This document shows positions 46,701-61,700 of a DNA stretch of 64,000 nucleotides, piece after piece (the first letter of the stretch is position 1; each line of letters opens with the position of its first letter). Source of the stretch: Tubulanus polymorphus. Taxonomy: Eukaryota > Nemertea > Palaeonemertea > Tubulaniformes > Tubulanidae. The translations under genes were made by a program, and so were the position numbers. The notes beneath the pieces were generated by a model, which had not been told where the DNA came from, searched no databases, and saw only the letters and a list, made by a program, of their open reading frames with translations. The stretch spans positions 7,850,501-7,914,500 of the forward strand of contig NC_134031.1 in NCBI RefSeq assembly GCF_964204645.1, given 5' to 3'.

Positions 46701-49700
46701 GCACCAGTTTCTGGAAAAGGTGGATTCTCGCAGTCCCAGGACTCTACTGCTAAAAACTTGTGGCGATCAGACTCAGATGGCTTTCCTGTGACCTTTATTC
46801 GTAAATTATTTTCTTGTTGGTTTTGGGAAAGCCTAAACTTTCCTGGAACAGGTATACTTTTTCTGGTTCTCTATTCTGTTAAAGCATATCTATCTGATAC
46901 CTTGAATTTAGATGTATCCATTGGGGACCAGTGACTTATTGGTTTTCAGGAGAATCTGAGCTTCCCAGTATCGGGTATTTTCTCAAACTCTGATGATTTT
47001 ACTTCTACGATTATAGTGATGGCTTAAGGATGGATTAAGGGATGCGACGATTTGGCCATAAAATAGATGGATGCCCTCACAATGTATGTCGAGGTGGTCG
47101 GAATATCAATATTTTTATTTATTTAAGCGTTTAACTGGACAACATTTAAAAGCATTAGACTTTGGCTTTGTTAGTTTGGATAATCTAGTTGTCAACCTTG
47201 CCGATAAACACCTGCGGATGGAGTACAGTGGTGCAGGTAATGAAATAATTCTAAAATTCAATTAGGTGGGAATTTTGCCTTCCCACTGATTTACTAGGTT
47301 TTTAGGATCAACTGTGTTGATCCTGATAGAATAGTTCTGGGAGTAAATTTCTGTAAGCACAAATTGAAGCCAATGGATATACACAACTCATATTTTGTCA
47401 TTAGGATAGAATTAGGTGTTGGAATTGATGTGGCAAGTTTCGTCCATCAGCTCTAAGCCATTTGGAAGTGCTGGGAGAAAATGTGCAAAACTTCACTGAA
47501 TTTTTTTTCCCATTCTACTAATCGATGCTTGACCTTGTTTCCTAACATCACAGGGAAAGCCCTTCAGAAGGGCATCACTTGGAAATCCCTCTAGAAGGGC
47601 TTTCCCAGTGACATCATTATCAAGAACTGTTCTAGCATGTACATGTACTTGTGACTCATAGGGAAAACCCATTACCATGTATATCATCAAAGTTGAACAT
47701 GCTTACTACACAGTCTACAGTGATTTCATCTTTATCAGCTGTTTATATGTATATTGCAAAAACCATGAACAAATCGATAACTAAATTATACTAAGTTGAT
47801 CCTACTTGACCCATGGCCTTTATTTACTGAAGGAAACGTTATATATTTCTGTAATAAGGTATCATCAAGATCTTCCCTCTTGGCCAATTACTGGAAGATA
47901 AGAAAAGTACTTTGAGTTCAGAGTCTGAAACAAGTACAGTCAGTAAAGAGGTAAGTGTTATATATGCCTTCATTTTGTTGCCAGACAACTTGGGTCGATT
48001 TCTTAGACTGGGTAATTCTGATCAACTTCCGAAACCATATCGAAATTTGTTGCTCTATATTGACTCTGTTACATGTATTTACATATTATTTCTGCGTATA
48101 TGATAGTTATTGCCTTGTATAGGATTCAGTCCAAGGGATAACATGGAATCCTAGTTCTAAGAAACTTATCCCAAGGACTTATTTTGGTATGGTTCATTTT
48201 CTTCATTCTCATTTCTAATATTTTCAGAATTCTTTGTTGCTTCCCCCAGACTCAGTTGGTCCCGGAGTTTATTATCAGTTACAGGTTATTCCCGCTTTAG
48301 ACCAGAGTGACACCTACATTGAGGTTTACGTATCAAATATTGCCAACCCAAGTCATCTTTGGATTCAGCTGAAAGGCACAAACACCACTGATGAACTAGA
48401 AACTCTGATGGATGATTTAGAGTATGTGTTTTGTTTTTTGTAAAATATTCTATACATGCTTATGGGTGGGCTTAAAATGGAATAAATGTATTGGAATATT
48501 CACTGCATTTGTTAATGACTCATCAAAATCATCAAAACTCCTGCAGTGCTCATAGTCTGTCCTGTATACAAAATGGGGATTTGTCAAAACACTCGAGGAA
48601 ATTTTGTTGAAATTAGGCCACACACTGCATGCTCATTGAACTGAAAATTTAAAATTAATTTTTGGCGAACCGTAGGTTTGCCTATGCAAACGGTCTGATG
48701 AAGCAGTTTTCATTGAAAATGAATAGAGTACCGATGTGTCAACAAGGCACAAACATTGGCTGTTGAACCGATTGTGTTGATTTTTGGTTTCATGGTTTGG
48801 CTTAATGAGTTCTCGAGCCCACAAAAATTTCATAGTGATCGAGTTATTTTTAGGAATTGGAATTGAAATATATAAAAGTTCAATCCTTCCTGGAAGTGTC
48901 GCCGTTTTTAGTTCGACTGATCTCAATGTACTTTTCCACCTACAGGCCCTCACTTTATAAACCCCCTAAATTTCCTCGCTTCTATTTATTTGAGTTGACC
49001 TTGTAACCTGAGGTACAATGAATGTGATTGGCTGTTTGTGGGATATACGGGAAATTCCAGGAATTGCAGCGTCTCTGATGTAATTGGGAAAGCCCATTGG
49101 GAAAGCCTAATGTGAAACCCAAGACAAAATGGCGAACATTTTATTCGATTAGGTATCGTACGTTTGCTTATAATTTGTTCGTTGACACGAATATAAGCGA
49201 GTGGGCTATTCAATTCAGTTGCAATTCTGAACTAGCAAGTAGTGGGTCTTCCAAGTTGGTATTTATTTAAGAAAAAAATCATAGCCGCTATTTTTTTCAT
49301 TTCTAGAAAAAAAAGTCCGTATATGTTTGCATTTTTATGACATTTTGTGGATGGAGGTATTCTGACTTGCGAAATTACGGCCAATCTAATACTGCGTCGC
49401 TAGTACATTTGTATACACGCGCGTCAGTAGTCAGCCGCGTGTGTGCGAATATAGGTTACAGTATATGGCTGTGGGTGTTAGTAATCACCTGAGCGAGTCT
49501 CTATATATAGCACAGTGACTCGGCAATGATAGAACTCTAACACATCCGCAGGCGCATATATTGTCAGCCTCATACATCTTCAATCCGAATGAATTTATAT
49601 TTAGTATAATATTTTTGACAATGTATGCACTAAATGACTTAATGGTGAGCCACAGGGCCATTGGACCTTTATTATCCTTATAGATTGGTTTTGAGAGTAA

Positions 49701-52700
49701 CTTTCTGTTAGCTTATGGTGGCACAAATTGTAACCCTTGGATATAGACAGCAGATATTTTGTCATTAGGAGTGAAATAGGGGTTGGAATTGATATGGAAA
49801 GTTTAGTCCATCAGCTCTAAAGCCATTTGAAGTCGCTGGGAGAAAATGAGCAAACTTTCTATGAATTGTGCCCCATTCTACTAATCGATGCTTGTTTCTT
49901 GATGATGTATGTAGAACAAACACAGTAATGATGGTTCTGCCATAAATGGATTGTTCTTACTCGATTTACTTAAGGTGCTTCCAGCTCACATCTCCATCAC
50001 TTTATTTATACTCATGCCGCCCTGGGTTAATGCACAATGCACCTGCTTTGTGCTGGGCATTTTTTAACTGAAGTTTTTTTCTATTTACAGTATATTCTAC
50101 AATAATCCAGTGAATAATGAGAAATATCGAATGCCTACAAGCATGATAGCAGTTGGTCAGCTTTGTGCAGCCATCTTTCCTGAAGACAGCAACTGGCATC
50201 GATGTGTAATTACTCATATTTATGATCAGAATGAAAGTATGATTGAGGTACTATAATAATTGTTGTCTTATGTCAAGTTTATTTCAATTTATCCACTACT
50301 GTACCACTTTCAAACATATAACCATATGCATAGCAGGTCTTCATATCGATATTTATTACTTTATATATTCCAAAAGAAAAATGAGAAATTTTATGGATGA
50401 ATCTGTTAAGCTTTCTAGCATTCTGGTTACAGTATTTTGTTTTGGTCCATTCCTCGATGTTTAGACGATATGTATCTGAGATGATAAAGTATCCGCGTTT
50501 GTTCATTCTTCCACGGGATTTGAATATGCTATAGCTTGGATAACGTTAGAAAAAAACTGTGAAATTGTGTTCGAAAATCTGTCATTAACTTCTTGACTCA
50601 GGTTTTTGGCGTGAAAGTTGGCTTGCGCTGATGTGAAAAAGTATTAGTATTTACTTTTTTATATGAACCCTGGTTAGATGATACTACGCATTTGTTCATA
50701 AATTTTCAGGTTTATTACGTTGATTATGGAAATCGGTGTGGTGTTCCATTGGATATGATTCGAATCCTCAAGTAAGATCTTAAACTTTACCTGTGAGCAT
50801 GTAATTACAATTTTGGTTCTTTCGATGATGTATTACATTTCTGTATTGCATGATATTGTAGATCACGTTTCATAGAGTTGCCTTGTCAAGCTATTGAAGG
50901 TCGTTTAGCCAACATTGTTCCAGTTGATAAAGTATGTGGCTCTACTTGTATGAATATCCTTCAGATTTGTTAAGTAATCTATACAAAAAGGCCATGAAAA
51001 TGAGATATTTGGTATTTTATAGAAATGGATGCTGCCAGCTCGAGATCGACTGCTGAGCCTGTGTACTAATCGCTGTGTATGTGCACTGGTCACTGATGTT
51101 CAGGTAATTTTTAGGCCAGCCGTAGGCTGAGCCTATTACTATACAAATGGAGCGAATTTAAATGACATGGTTTCCACACAAAAGGCTCTTTTGCTTGCCA
51201 AGTGAGGGCATATTCGAACAAATCACGTATTTAAGCGTAATCCATTCTCGGAATCGTAGCGAGCAGAATTTTGAAATAGGCTTTCATAAAAATGTTTTCT
51301 GCATTTTTCACTAAAATAAAATCGGGAAAATTTCAATTTTTATCAGCCAATCAGGAAGTTGTGTCTTCCCTGTGATTGGTTTATCTAAAAATATCAGCAG
51401 CTGTTCACGTGAATTATCGTGATTTCATTACTGGCGCTTTTGCGCATGACGTCATGTATCAACACGCGACAATACTTCCGCGTTCGCTGATTGGCCCATT
51501 TACTGGGAAATTCCACAGAAGCCTAATGTGGTTTGTTACAAGCGCTGTGATTGGCCCGACCCGATTCTGGCACGGCTTTAGCTTAGTGGGTTCGAATCCC
51601 TTGACGGGAGAAGACGATGGATCCTATCGATGCTATCAACAAATAAGTTTCCCGGTTGGGCAGCTGCGGATATCTACCGAAAGTGTTGCGGTTCGATATT
51701 TCGAGGTTTCTTTGAATTTTGGAGTGATATTTAAATCCGGTAAACACCGGCGGTAGATTGTGAAAACCCATTGCTTGATATTTGTACTACTTAATCAACG
51801 AAAAGCGTCGGGGCCGCGCCAGGAGTTTTCGCGATTCAAGTAGCTCAATAGCCTACTTCTTCGTGTTCGTCCACCTCCGCAATTTTCACTCCGCCGATCT
51901 CTGACACGGCTCTGTCGCCGTCGGCGCTGTGATTGCACTATTCGTACCACCAAAATTTTTTATTTATATCAGGGAGGTCTGGAGAATAAAAAAGTCAAAA
52001 TTTGGATATCACATAGGCCTGATTTCATCGAATAAGTCGACCATGGTCGTTACGTTTCCGTACTTATTACCACCTAAAACCGTCTGAACAATTTTGTCAC
52101 AACCAACATTTCGTTTACAGAAATCAGGTGTTCACGTGAACCCGCGGTATCGTCTATTGTTTTACTTCCGGGTTTTATTTTAAGATTTAAAATCGTATTT
52201 CAAGATCGATTTCTATGAAATCTTTAGTTGATTTGGTGTTTGGGAGGAATTTTTATTTGCTCCACAGAAAATTCATCCTTGACAATTGCGCAAGGTTCGC
52301 AAAAAATTTCTTTTCCCAAATCGAGTGTATGAACTTGATATGCTAATTAGCCATGTGCTCGAATTGCAAATTCAATCAAATTTTATTCTGCCAAAAAAAA
52401 TGTTAAATCCAATTCGTTTTCCGAGAGTTAATGGTATGCTGCATGGAACAAAGTTGTTTTGAGATGGGTCTTGAAGCTATTGAGTCGAGAGATAACCATC
52501 TAGATAGTTCGTGAGAGTTCCAAAGTTTTGAAGAGGCTTCAAGGTAATGTCTTGATATTTGGTTTATACGTGTATCTACCCTAGACACATATTCAGGCCA
52601 AAAACTGGCCCTGTCAGATTCAAGATGGCCGACTGGCAGCCATTGTTGTTCGCCAAAATCAGCACTTTTTACACATTTTAGAAGTTTTCGAGGGAAATTT

Positions 52701-55700
52701 TGAAGACACTTTTATCAATAACCTTGATCATTCGTATATATTTGTATCCCCCAAGGGCCCATCCGCATGATAAAAATTGGGTCGATCGGACTCAAGATGG
52801 CCGTCCTGTGACCTTTTTTGTTCCCAAAAATGTTAATTTTGGCCTGAATTCTGAGTCCTGTAGCTTTCTAATGGTGTGCTATTTTTCATTGCAATTTGTA
52901 ATGGGTATTCTTTGGAAAAGGATCTTTTATATCCGAGAGGGTATTTTTGACCAGGCAATTATGACGCAATTGGCGGCCATCTTGGGGTCATCAGTACTCA
53001 TTCATAGGTGGAAAAAAAGTTTTGCCACATCATTTTGATACTTAAGCATATTTATTTAGCTACCATAATTAATTGGAAAGTTGTAGCTCATGACATGGTC
53101 TATGATCTTGGTGAGTTTCAAGCTCATTGGTTTTTGTATATGGCCACCAGGGGCGTTGAACAATACAATAACTTAGTATTTCTATATTACATTCGCTCCT
53201 GCTGTCTGTGTTAACACACGATTGTACTATGTAAATGACATTGAGCAGGGAGTGTATATTGATAAATATAACCCACAGATTACATCATTTATAAAAAGCA
53301 AATCTGACAGGCTGGCCATTGTGCCCCTTGGGGCTCCTGTTTCCAAATTCCATTATGGTAACGAGACTGAAGAGATCTTTTACAACGAAATCTTCATTAT
53401 TGGTTTGGAGATCTGTGCTGAGATAGCTTACTCACAAAAAGCTGTGTTTTAGCAAGACGTTTTGTGCCATTTAGTGCCATTCAAAACTTAACATAATAAA
53501 GTCTAAACAGTTAAATACAATTGCCCCAAAATTTTCCATTTACGTATTAAAAATAAGCATATAATATGAAGTTTGCTAACTTTTCAGAAACATTTTTGTC
53601 CTACTCAGAATATTCTACTGTCCGACTGGTTTTGGACTAGACAGACTTTAAACCAGGGATGAGAATTCCCCGCGGATCCGCGGTTTTCCGCGGATTTCGG
53701 TATTGAAAAATATCAATTTTCCAAATAGTCCAAAAATGATGTAAAAGTATGGGGGGGATGATCTCACTCAATTGGTCTGGCGCGATCGGTAATCAGGTGA
53801 ACCGTAAAAGCGTTCAGTGCCTGTTTTACTCATCATCACGTAAAAGTATCGTATTTCAATGCATATTCATTGCAACACGGTGATTTTGTATCTACATTTG
53901 TACTACGATCTTGATGAGTGTGTATGTATTTTATCGATCGGTTGCCGAACTGCGCGTGCGGCAACAGTAGTAATGTATATAGGCCTACTTACTGTTGCCG
54001 CGCGTGTGTGGCGAACGTCTTCGGATATTATACACTACTGGGTGATGATTTTTAGTGAGCATTCATCGGCGCATATTTACTGCAATAATTCAGGGCTCGA
54101 CCCATATTGCATGAGATGTTGAATGTCATCGAATGAGGATGTACCACATTGGAACTAGCCATTACCTTCCAAAATATAATAGTCGTTCATGGGTTCAAGA
54201 TCGCTCTTAAGTGCTCGGAAAACACATTTAATTTCTAAAATTTTCTTGGGGGAGGGCCGCCAAACCTCCCGAAATAGCTTCGCGCCTATGGCGCTCGCTA
54301 GTGCTGACGGCTATGCCGTCAACTTGTTCACGTGTGTAACTCAAGAAAAAAAACTTGCGGATTTTACAGGTCAGCGTTCTTATCCCTGTTAAACTTTATT
54401 CATTAATAGGTTTATGTGACTGTACATGTGTGGCTATACGTATGTATGTATATAGACCGACCTTGAAATGGAATATCAAAGAAAATTACAATTTCTAATG
54501 TAATAGATAAAATGTAAGAATTCCACCAAATGTGATGAGCATTACACTAATCAAATTCATTCAGTGCTCCTAAATAAGATGTCTTTCGTAGGCAAAATTG
54601 GTTGTTCTTCAGAAAATAAATGAATACGAGCAGCTGTATTTCGGAACAATTTCTCATGATTAGCAAAATATTTTTGTGCCATGATTTGGTTTTTTGCATT
54701 GATTAGATTATTGCGCATTGGAACAAGCAATCTGATGTGAAAATATATGAAAATAGATTTGACAATTAATCCTTTTGATTGTGCAAAATAGTTGGTAGAC
54801 TGGTAAATATGTTATTATACAAAATGCTATATTTCGGCTTAGGAGAGCAGGAATATTACATCTCCATGAATTATGTTGCTCTTTTCTATGGGTATTTGCA
54901 TGTACATAACTACAGACGGAGTCCTAAAGTGTGGAAAAGTCTGATTAGTTCAATAAACTCTATATTCTTTATAACTCGAATAGACGTATCTGCTTGGGTT
55001 AAACTAATTTATCAATGCATTTCTTTTTGACAGAATCGAGTTTTGTCGCTTTGTCTGTGTGACACTAGTGGTGATGAAGATATTCATATTAATGATGTGC
55101 TCGTTAACGAAGGCCTCGCCAAATTTTCACCTGATAATATGACGCCTACTAAAGTTATTCAGGACCTTCACACTCTAGCAGAAACCTTAGAACCTGTCAC
55201 CGAGGATGAAGCAACTTCAGCAATGGGAATGTAAGTTAATATGAATTGCGTTAGACCTGTGTCAAAATTCTTTGAGGGACACTTCTATTTCAAGAAAAAG
55301 TGTAATTTTTTACCGAAAAAGGGGCACTTTCTTATTGTAAAAGGGCAGATCTTAAATATGAAGTGCTTGGTTACCTGAATGAATCATTTGAGAATGGAGT
55401 ACTTTTCCAAAAAAGCATGAAAATTGTGTCCAAATTTCGAAAAAAATTCTTGACCCAAATTTTTTAACACGGACTTTTTGAAGGGCACTTATATTAGCCG
55501 CGATCATACGGAGACGATTTGGCCCGGGCCAAATTGGTACGGATCAGGCCCGAGCCAAATTCGGCCCGTGCCGCTCGATACTAAACAATGCTCAAACAAA
55601 GCGAAGTGGATCATTTCCGGTGCAATTCAAACGCAATCATTTGTCTGGTGCTAAAATTTGGCTCGGGCCTGGTCCAACGTTTTTGGTCAGGCCAAACAGG

Positions 55701-58700
55701 CTCGGGCCCATTTGGCACCTGTGTGAACAGTTGTTCCGGGCTTGTGTGATCGCGGCTATGGATGGTACTGATATATTTTCAAATATTTTGATTGGCTTGC
55801 ATTCAATCAGATTGTGTCCCCTTGGACAGCTCCTTAAGGAGGGCACGTTGTGATAGTGCATTGCTGGGTTATGCGCAACCGCTGTGGTAATCATGACACT
55901 AAGATTTCCTTATTTTTGCTGAAGTTTGTTCATGATAGATGTAGCTATTTTTAAGACCAGCAGGAAGAAAATGGTGTCATATTCAATGCAGGGGTACAAA
56001 ATTTTCCGTTGCTGCATTCATTAAATCATAGAACTATAAGCGAACTTTAAGAGATTTCCTAAAATACAGACCGGTTGCCATTGTTCTGTTCTTAATTTGC
56101 ATTTTTTATGATTTGTTTATGTTTTTAAACTTAGATAATAAGAAATGCTATCCGAAATGCTCGCAGAGAAAATATTATTGGAAAGGCAAAGGCAAATGCA
56201 TAGTGATGTCATGAGAGTTTGCATTCCTGTTGGCTTATAATTTATTGTTAAAATACAGCAGTGAAACTTCAGATTCATTAATATGTTCAATGTTCCCACA
56301 TTGAATTTCAATCCAACAAGATGCACCGGTGAAATGAAAGTACCACAACCCATAATATACTCTATGCATATGTTCCTAGCTTTATTTGTTTTCAAGTTTG
56401 CATATGCTATGCTATTTACTTTGCTAGTGAATCGGTTGACGGAGTAGATATGGCTCAACAGCAGTTGAATTTTGATGAACCTGCCGATGAAGAACTTGAA
56501 CAAATCCCAAGGTTTATCAAACTTGTGCAGTGTGTTGACAACGATATTCATCTAGTCAACTATGGTGGAACAGCGTACCTTCTCAGCGCAGAGATCTCTC
56601 GCTGGCTTTGGGATGCAAATGTTTTAAAAGAAAAACTCCGTGCCAAGCGTATGGTCATTTCAAAAGTTTCCGTGAATAAAACTGATGATCCTGAATTATA
56701 TGAAGAATTTACTCAGTGAGTCAACAAATTACATGAAAATATTCTTTTCGTAGACGTGCTTTCCACTAACCTTTACTTGAATGGATGAATTGTATCATCT
56801 ACATGAATGATTTATGTTTTAATAATGACTTTTTTTATGACTTAAAACAAGGACAACACAGCCTGAAGATTACTCATTTAAGGGAGGAAATATCCTGAAT
56901 CTGATTTTGATAGATCTGAAATTATACATTTATACCAAATTAGTCTTAAGGCCTTCCAGTGGGGACCTATTATTACAATCATCTCGACTAACAATTAATG
57001 AAAGACAGGATAATGTCCGATTCAAACGCCATGGCATATCAAACTTTTTCAGGATTCATGCAACGTGTACTTTGTTAAGGATTGATTTCAAGCATCATTG
57101 GTCAGGTCAGCTTAATTCAAAAATCGTACAGGTTTTGCAAATGTTGCGTAAAGTTTGTAGATTGTAATTGATTCTGTTGGTCTCCCACCTGGAACCTAAT
57201 CACAAGCGCAAAATATCTTCCAAATAAAATTTTGAATTGGGTGGATGGACTGTGGAAAAGAATATAAAAGAGGAATTCAAATGATGGGAGAAACATAGAA
57301 AACTAACTTATAATCATTGATAGTTGAAAAGTTGAAAATTCTGATGGAAATATGAAGACAAATGACATATTCTTTTGAATTATGAAAACACTACCCTCAA
57401 AGGCTTAAAGGGGTCATGAAGAGGTTTTTGAGATATGGCTAAAAGTATTTTTTATCATCAATTATACCCTATTTATTGCTTTAGTGGTCAAGAAATTAAT
57501 TTTTACTTCTTCAATTAGTGTTAAAATGAGAGTTTTGATTGGCCGCGCTGATTCCTTCCCAACCTGGAAGTGTGACGTCATTCTGAGAACCCAAACCAAA
57601 ACAACATGGTGTAGTGTATAGAAACGGGTGATACTAACAGCGATAAAAGTGCAAAATAGTGACTCAAATACATCAGATTTCAATCAAACGTCTGATGTTT
57701 AGGAAGCCAACAGTTGTTACTAATAGACAGTCGAAATTATTCCATTTAATTTGGACCTGATTCCTTAGAATGAAGGAATTTTTGACTATAGAGTACAGCA
57801 TATTACTACGTCATGCCCGTCGAGCAGTGAGCATTCATCGTCATTAAGTCATTCCCTCTGTAAAAACCACGCGGAGGGGATGACTGATATAGACATCGCA
57901 GATATTTCTGTGGGTAGAGATATTTTTATCCAGTACTGGACCATAAAAGCGTCCTGAAACCGTAAACTTGTTCGTGAATCCCAGCCGAGCCTGCGCCATC
58001 CCGGCCGTGTAATAGTAATGTGTGCTGCATACATACAGTCAGTATGTTCTACATACTACAGCGATGTGGGTCACTGGGGAAAGCCAGTACTATATGCTGT
58101 GGAAAGCGCGTATCTCTTACTACGCATTTAATTTGCGAAAATAGCGTCACTTGGCAGGATAAAAGGCTGTTAGATGATAAAAACATAAGTTTTGTGTATC
58201 CAAGTTTATGTGTGCCGTAATATTTGCCACAATCTTTCTCAAAAGTGTGAAGCTAGTTTATACATAGGCCGGGTGTCCTCGCTCTTACGGTCCATCATCT
58301 TGGGGCCAAATCTTTGGTTTCGGCAACTAAAATTTGTCGCTGCCTTTATGGGTAGAGTTCATAGCTACACACAGCCAAGGTATTCAAAAGACGGTAAAAT
58401 AAGCGTGATATTAAACGAAAATGAGCATTGTATCATAACGCTTCTGAGTGTGCTGCAGACGATGTGTTCTCAGAATGACGTCATCAACATCACTGCGCAA
58501 ACGCGAGCGTCCTGTTGCTACGGCCGTTGCTACGGGCTTTTCTCGAGTTTGGATAAAGATTTTAAAATAATTTTTCACGAGACTACTATAGATGCATACG
58601 GTGAATGTTTTACACAAAAAAATTTGATTTAAAATTTTTTTCAAAACCTCTTCATGACCCCATTTAAATGAATTTGTTCTTGTATGACGTTTTTGGTAGA

Positions 58701-61700
58701 ATTCAGGGCAGCGGATACTGTATCTTCCGGCCAACAAACCGACTCGCCCAATAAGCCGAGTGCAGTTTTTAGCCCAATTACGTGGATTTCTTAATGCTTC
58801 ACCCAATAAGCCGAGGCCCTTTATCAGAAAGTTTAATTCACTGATTTGTCAATTAATTTGTCTTAATTGACGATGTGAGGTTGATCAGTAGCATAATACA
58901 CTAGCATAATACGTGCACCCTGATGTGTCAGAGTGCTGTCGCCGAGTGACTGCTATTCATAGACTCACTCAGGTGTACGAGAACACTACAGCCATATATT
59001 GTAACCTATAAACAGAGACCGCGTGTCTATCGCTGAATGTATTAGCAGACACATGCGGCTCACTGCGGGCGTATATACAAATGTATTCGGTGCCGTTGTG
59101 AGGTGATGAAATGAGCTAAGTAATGAAATAGTTCAAAATAGATTGTCCATGGTAAATAATGACCTGAAATAAATATGGACCACTCTTCTTAATTTTGACG
59201 ATTTTTCGGAGCATTAGAACGACATAGATCGGGAAGTAATTATTTAGGTCAGATCGTATCTGTCCACTAAACTGATCACGATTTTTTCGGGTAAAAATCT
59301 GAGGCTAGAAAATCAGCTTATTCGCCGGAAAATACGGTACATATTCCAAATAAAAAAATCCTCACTAGCAGCAAATAACAAAAGGTTGCAGGTTGACAGA
59401 CAAATATATTAGCTTGAATGGTTCCGATTATCTGCTTTTACCATTTTCATTTATTAGTTATGGAATAGAATCTGTTCTTGCTGAGAATGAAACTACGCTG
59501 TATGAACTGCGCTGTGTGCCTCGCATTCTGGATGCTTTCAAATGTTTGTCACTGGAACTTATGAAAGCGGTACGAACTTTGTACGAAGAATTTGATGCAG
59601 ATGAAATTTACTGGCAGGTAGGTCAATGTTAACCGGACAAATATTCATTCATTCATTAATATACTCCAGCACACTCACATTCGCGAGTATTTTTTGGAGC
59701 GTGCGCGTCTGTGTTAAAAGAGGAAGGAAAGGAATGTGCATAGAAAATCTTATTGATAAAAATGATTAAAAAAATTTTTTTTTTAATCCTTTATGATTTT
59801 CCTGTTGAGTCTAAATCGATATCTGGTTATCTGCCCTTTTAGGGAAATGAATTGGAAAATGATGAAGAAGAGTTGATTGAATGTGTTGATGAAGAAGAAG
59901 TTGGTAATGAGCCTGTAGAATTTGGAATTGAAGAACTTCATTTGATGTTGAAAGCAATGCAATTCAGAAGGTATATATTCTATGTAATTATTGCCTTAAA
60001 ACATGGATTTTGTGTCAATAGTTCATGATTTTTTTTTCAAAATCTCACTGTGCTGTCTTGGTTTGATAAGTTATACCCCCAGCAACGAAATGTAGGGGGG
60101 TATACTGGAGTCAGGTTGTCAGTCGTCCACCCGTGGACACAATCTTGTCTGGAGATCTCCTAAACTACTGGCTCTCTCTTGTAACTTTACGCGTATGTTT
60201 TTCTGGATATGTAGTTGCGCATGTGCATTTTATTTTGTTATTGGATCCAAGATGGCCATATTTGTTTTCTTGGATGCTTAATACATGAATAAGATGATGT
60301 CAGATAATCTTCTAAATTAAGCAGATTTGATCATAAAAATGTGTTGCAGATATGTAGTTGGTTGAATGCTCAACCCCTGTGCAAAGTTTCAAGGTCACAT
60401 GATATTCCACGTGGCAACCAGGGGATGCTCAATACATGAAAAAGTGACGATTTCAGATCACATTGTAAAGAAAACATATTTCATTACGTCTCCCTGGTGG
60501 GGATTAGGGCACGTGCGATTTCCACCCACATTGAAAATTGAGGTTTTGAGCTTAAATATGGCTGCCATCTTGAATTTCTAATTTGCACAATACAGCCTAT
60601 AATTCTTGATGGATTTTCATAAAGATGTGCGACCCTATCAAAAATTGAGGTCATCGGCCATCAAATATAACTGCCAGGGCTGCTATCTTGAATTCTCTTG
60701 TCAGCACAATACAGCCTACCATTCTTGATTGATTTTCATGAAACTCAGTGTGAGCATTGGGACAGGTGAGATGTCCACCCCTATCTAAAATAGAGGTTAT
60801 CAGTCATCAAATATGGCCGCCAGGACAGCCATCTTGAATTTCTTCTTAGCCCGATACAGCTTATAATTCTTGATGGATTTTCATGATTCTTGAAGATTGG
60901 GGCAGGTAAGATGTTCAACTCTGAAAATGGAGGTCATTGCGCATCCAATATGGTCACTAGGGCAGACATCTTGAATTTCTTGCTAGCATGATACAGTCTA
61001 CAATTCTTAAAGGATTTACATGAAACTTGGTGTGATGATTGGGGCAGATAAGATGTTCCCCACTCTCGAAAATGGAGGTCGTCAGCCATCAAATATGGCC
61101 TTCAGGGTAGCCATCATGAATTTCTCGTTTAGCATGTTACAGCCTGGAATATCTGATGGTTATCCACGAAACTGGATGTGAGAGTTAAGACAGGTTTATC
61201 TGTGTTCGACTTTAATTCGAACAAAGTGGGGGAGAGTGTAGTGCGGGGGGTTATTTAAGGCTGCAAGGCTTAATTCTAGTTAGTTGTATTTCTCATTGTG
61301 AAAAGATATTCAAAGAGTATCTATTTGATCGTTGGAAGCCTATATCTTAAAATTGTATTCTTTACTTAGTCGTTCTTATCTGTACTATGGCTGGTTCCCT
61401 CTCACCTTCTCATGTTTTCTGAATTTATAGCCAGTAGATAATATTATGGCTTTCTGTTGGACAGGTAAGTACGGCTAAGGAAAACAAAATGTTAATTCTA
61501 AGAATAGTAATTTAACTCTGAGTTCTTTTAACACATTGACTGCCAGCCACTCAAGATACGTGTTAGAAGTTTACTGAATTATGCCAGCGCATTTCTTCGT
61601 GTTATGAGAATATTCTTGCTGCTATCCTTACTTTAAGCAGACTTGGTTTTGGTAGAAGTTAAGAGGGTCCATCTGGGCGATTTTGCTTCTTACTCATTTT

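Noticed and set aside
46578-46934. 118-codon plus-strand frame in TDRD5 intron 5, considered as an extra exon.
   Set aside because: Exons 5 and 6 already join in phase 0 within the LOTUS domain, and part of the frame (GATCAGACTCAGATGGC) matches the dispersed repeat.
48228-48249. Acceptor at 48227 as the start of TDRD5 exon 9, suggested by the open frame from 48234.
   Set aside because: It breaks phase with exon 8; the pyrimidine-rich acceptor ending at 48249 keeps the frame.
58192-58632. 146-codon plus-strand frame in the TTAA-flanked element.
   Set aside because: No recognisable motif; part of a repeat within a TDRD5 intron whose flanking exons already join in phase.
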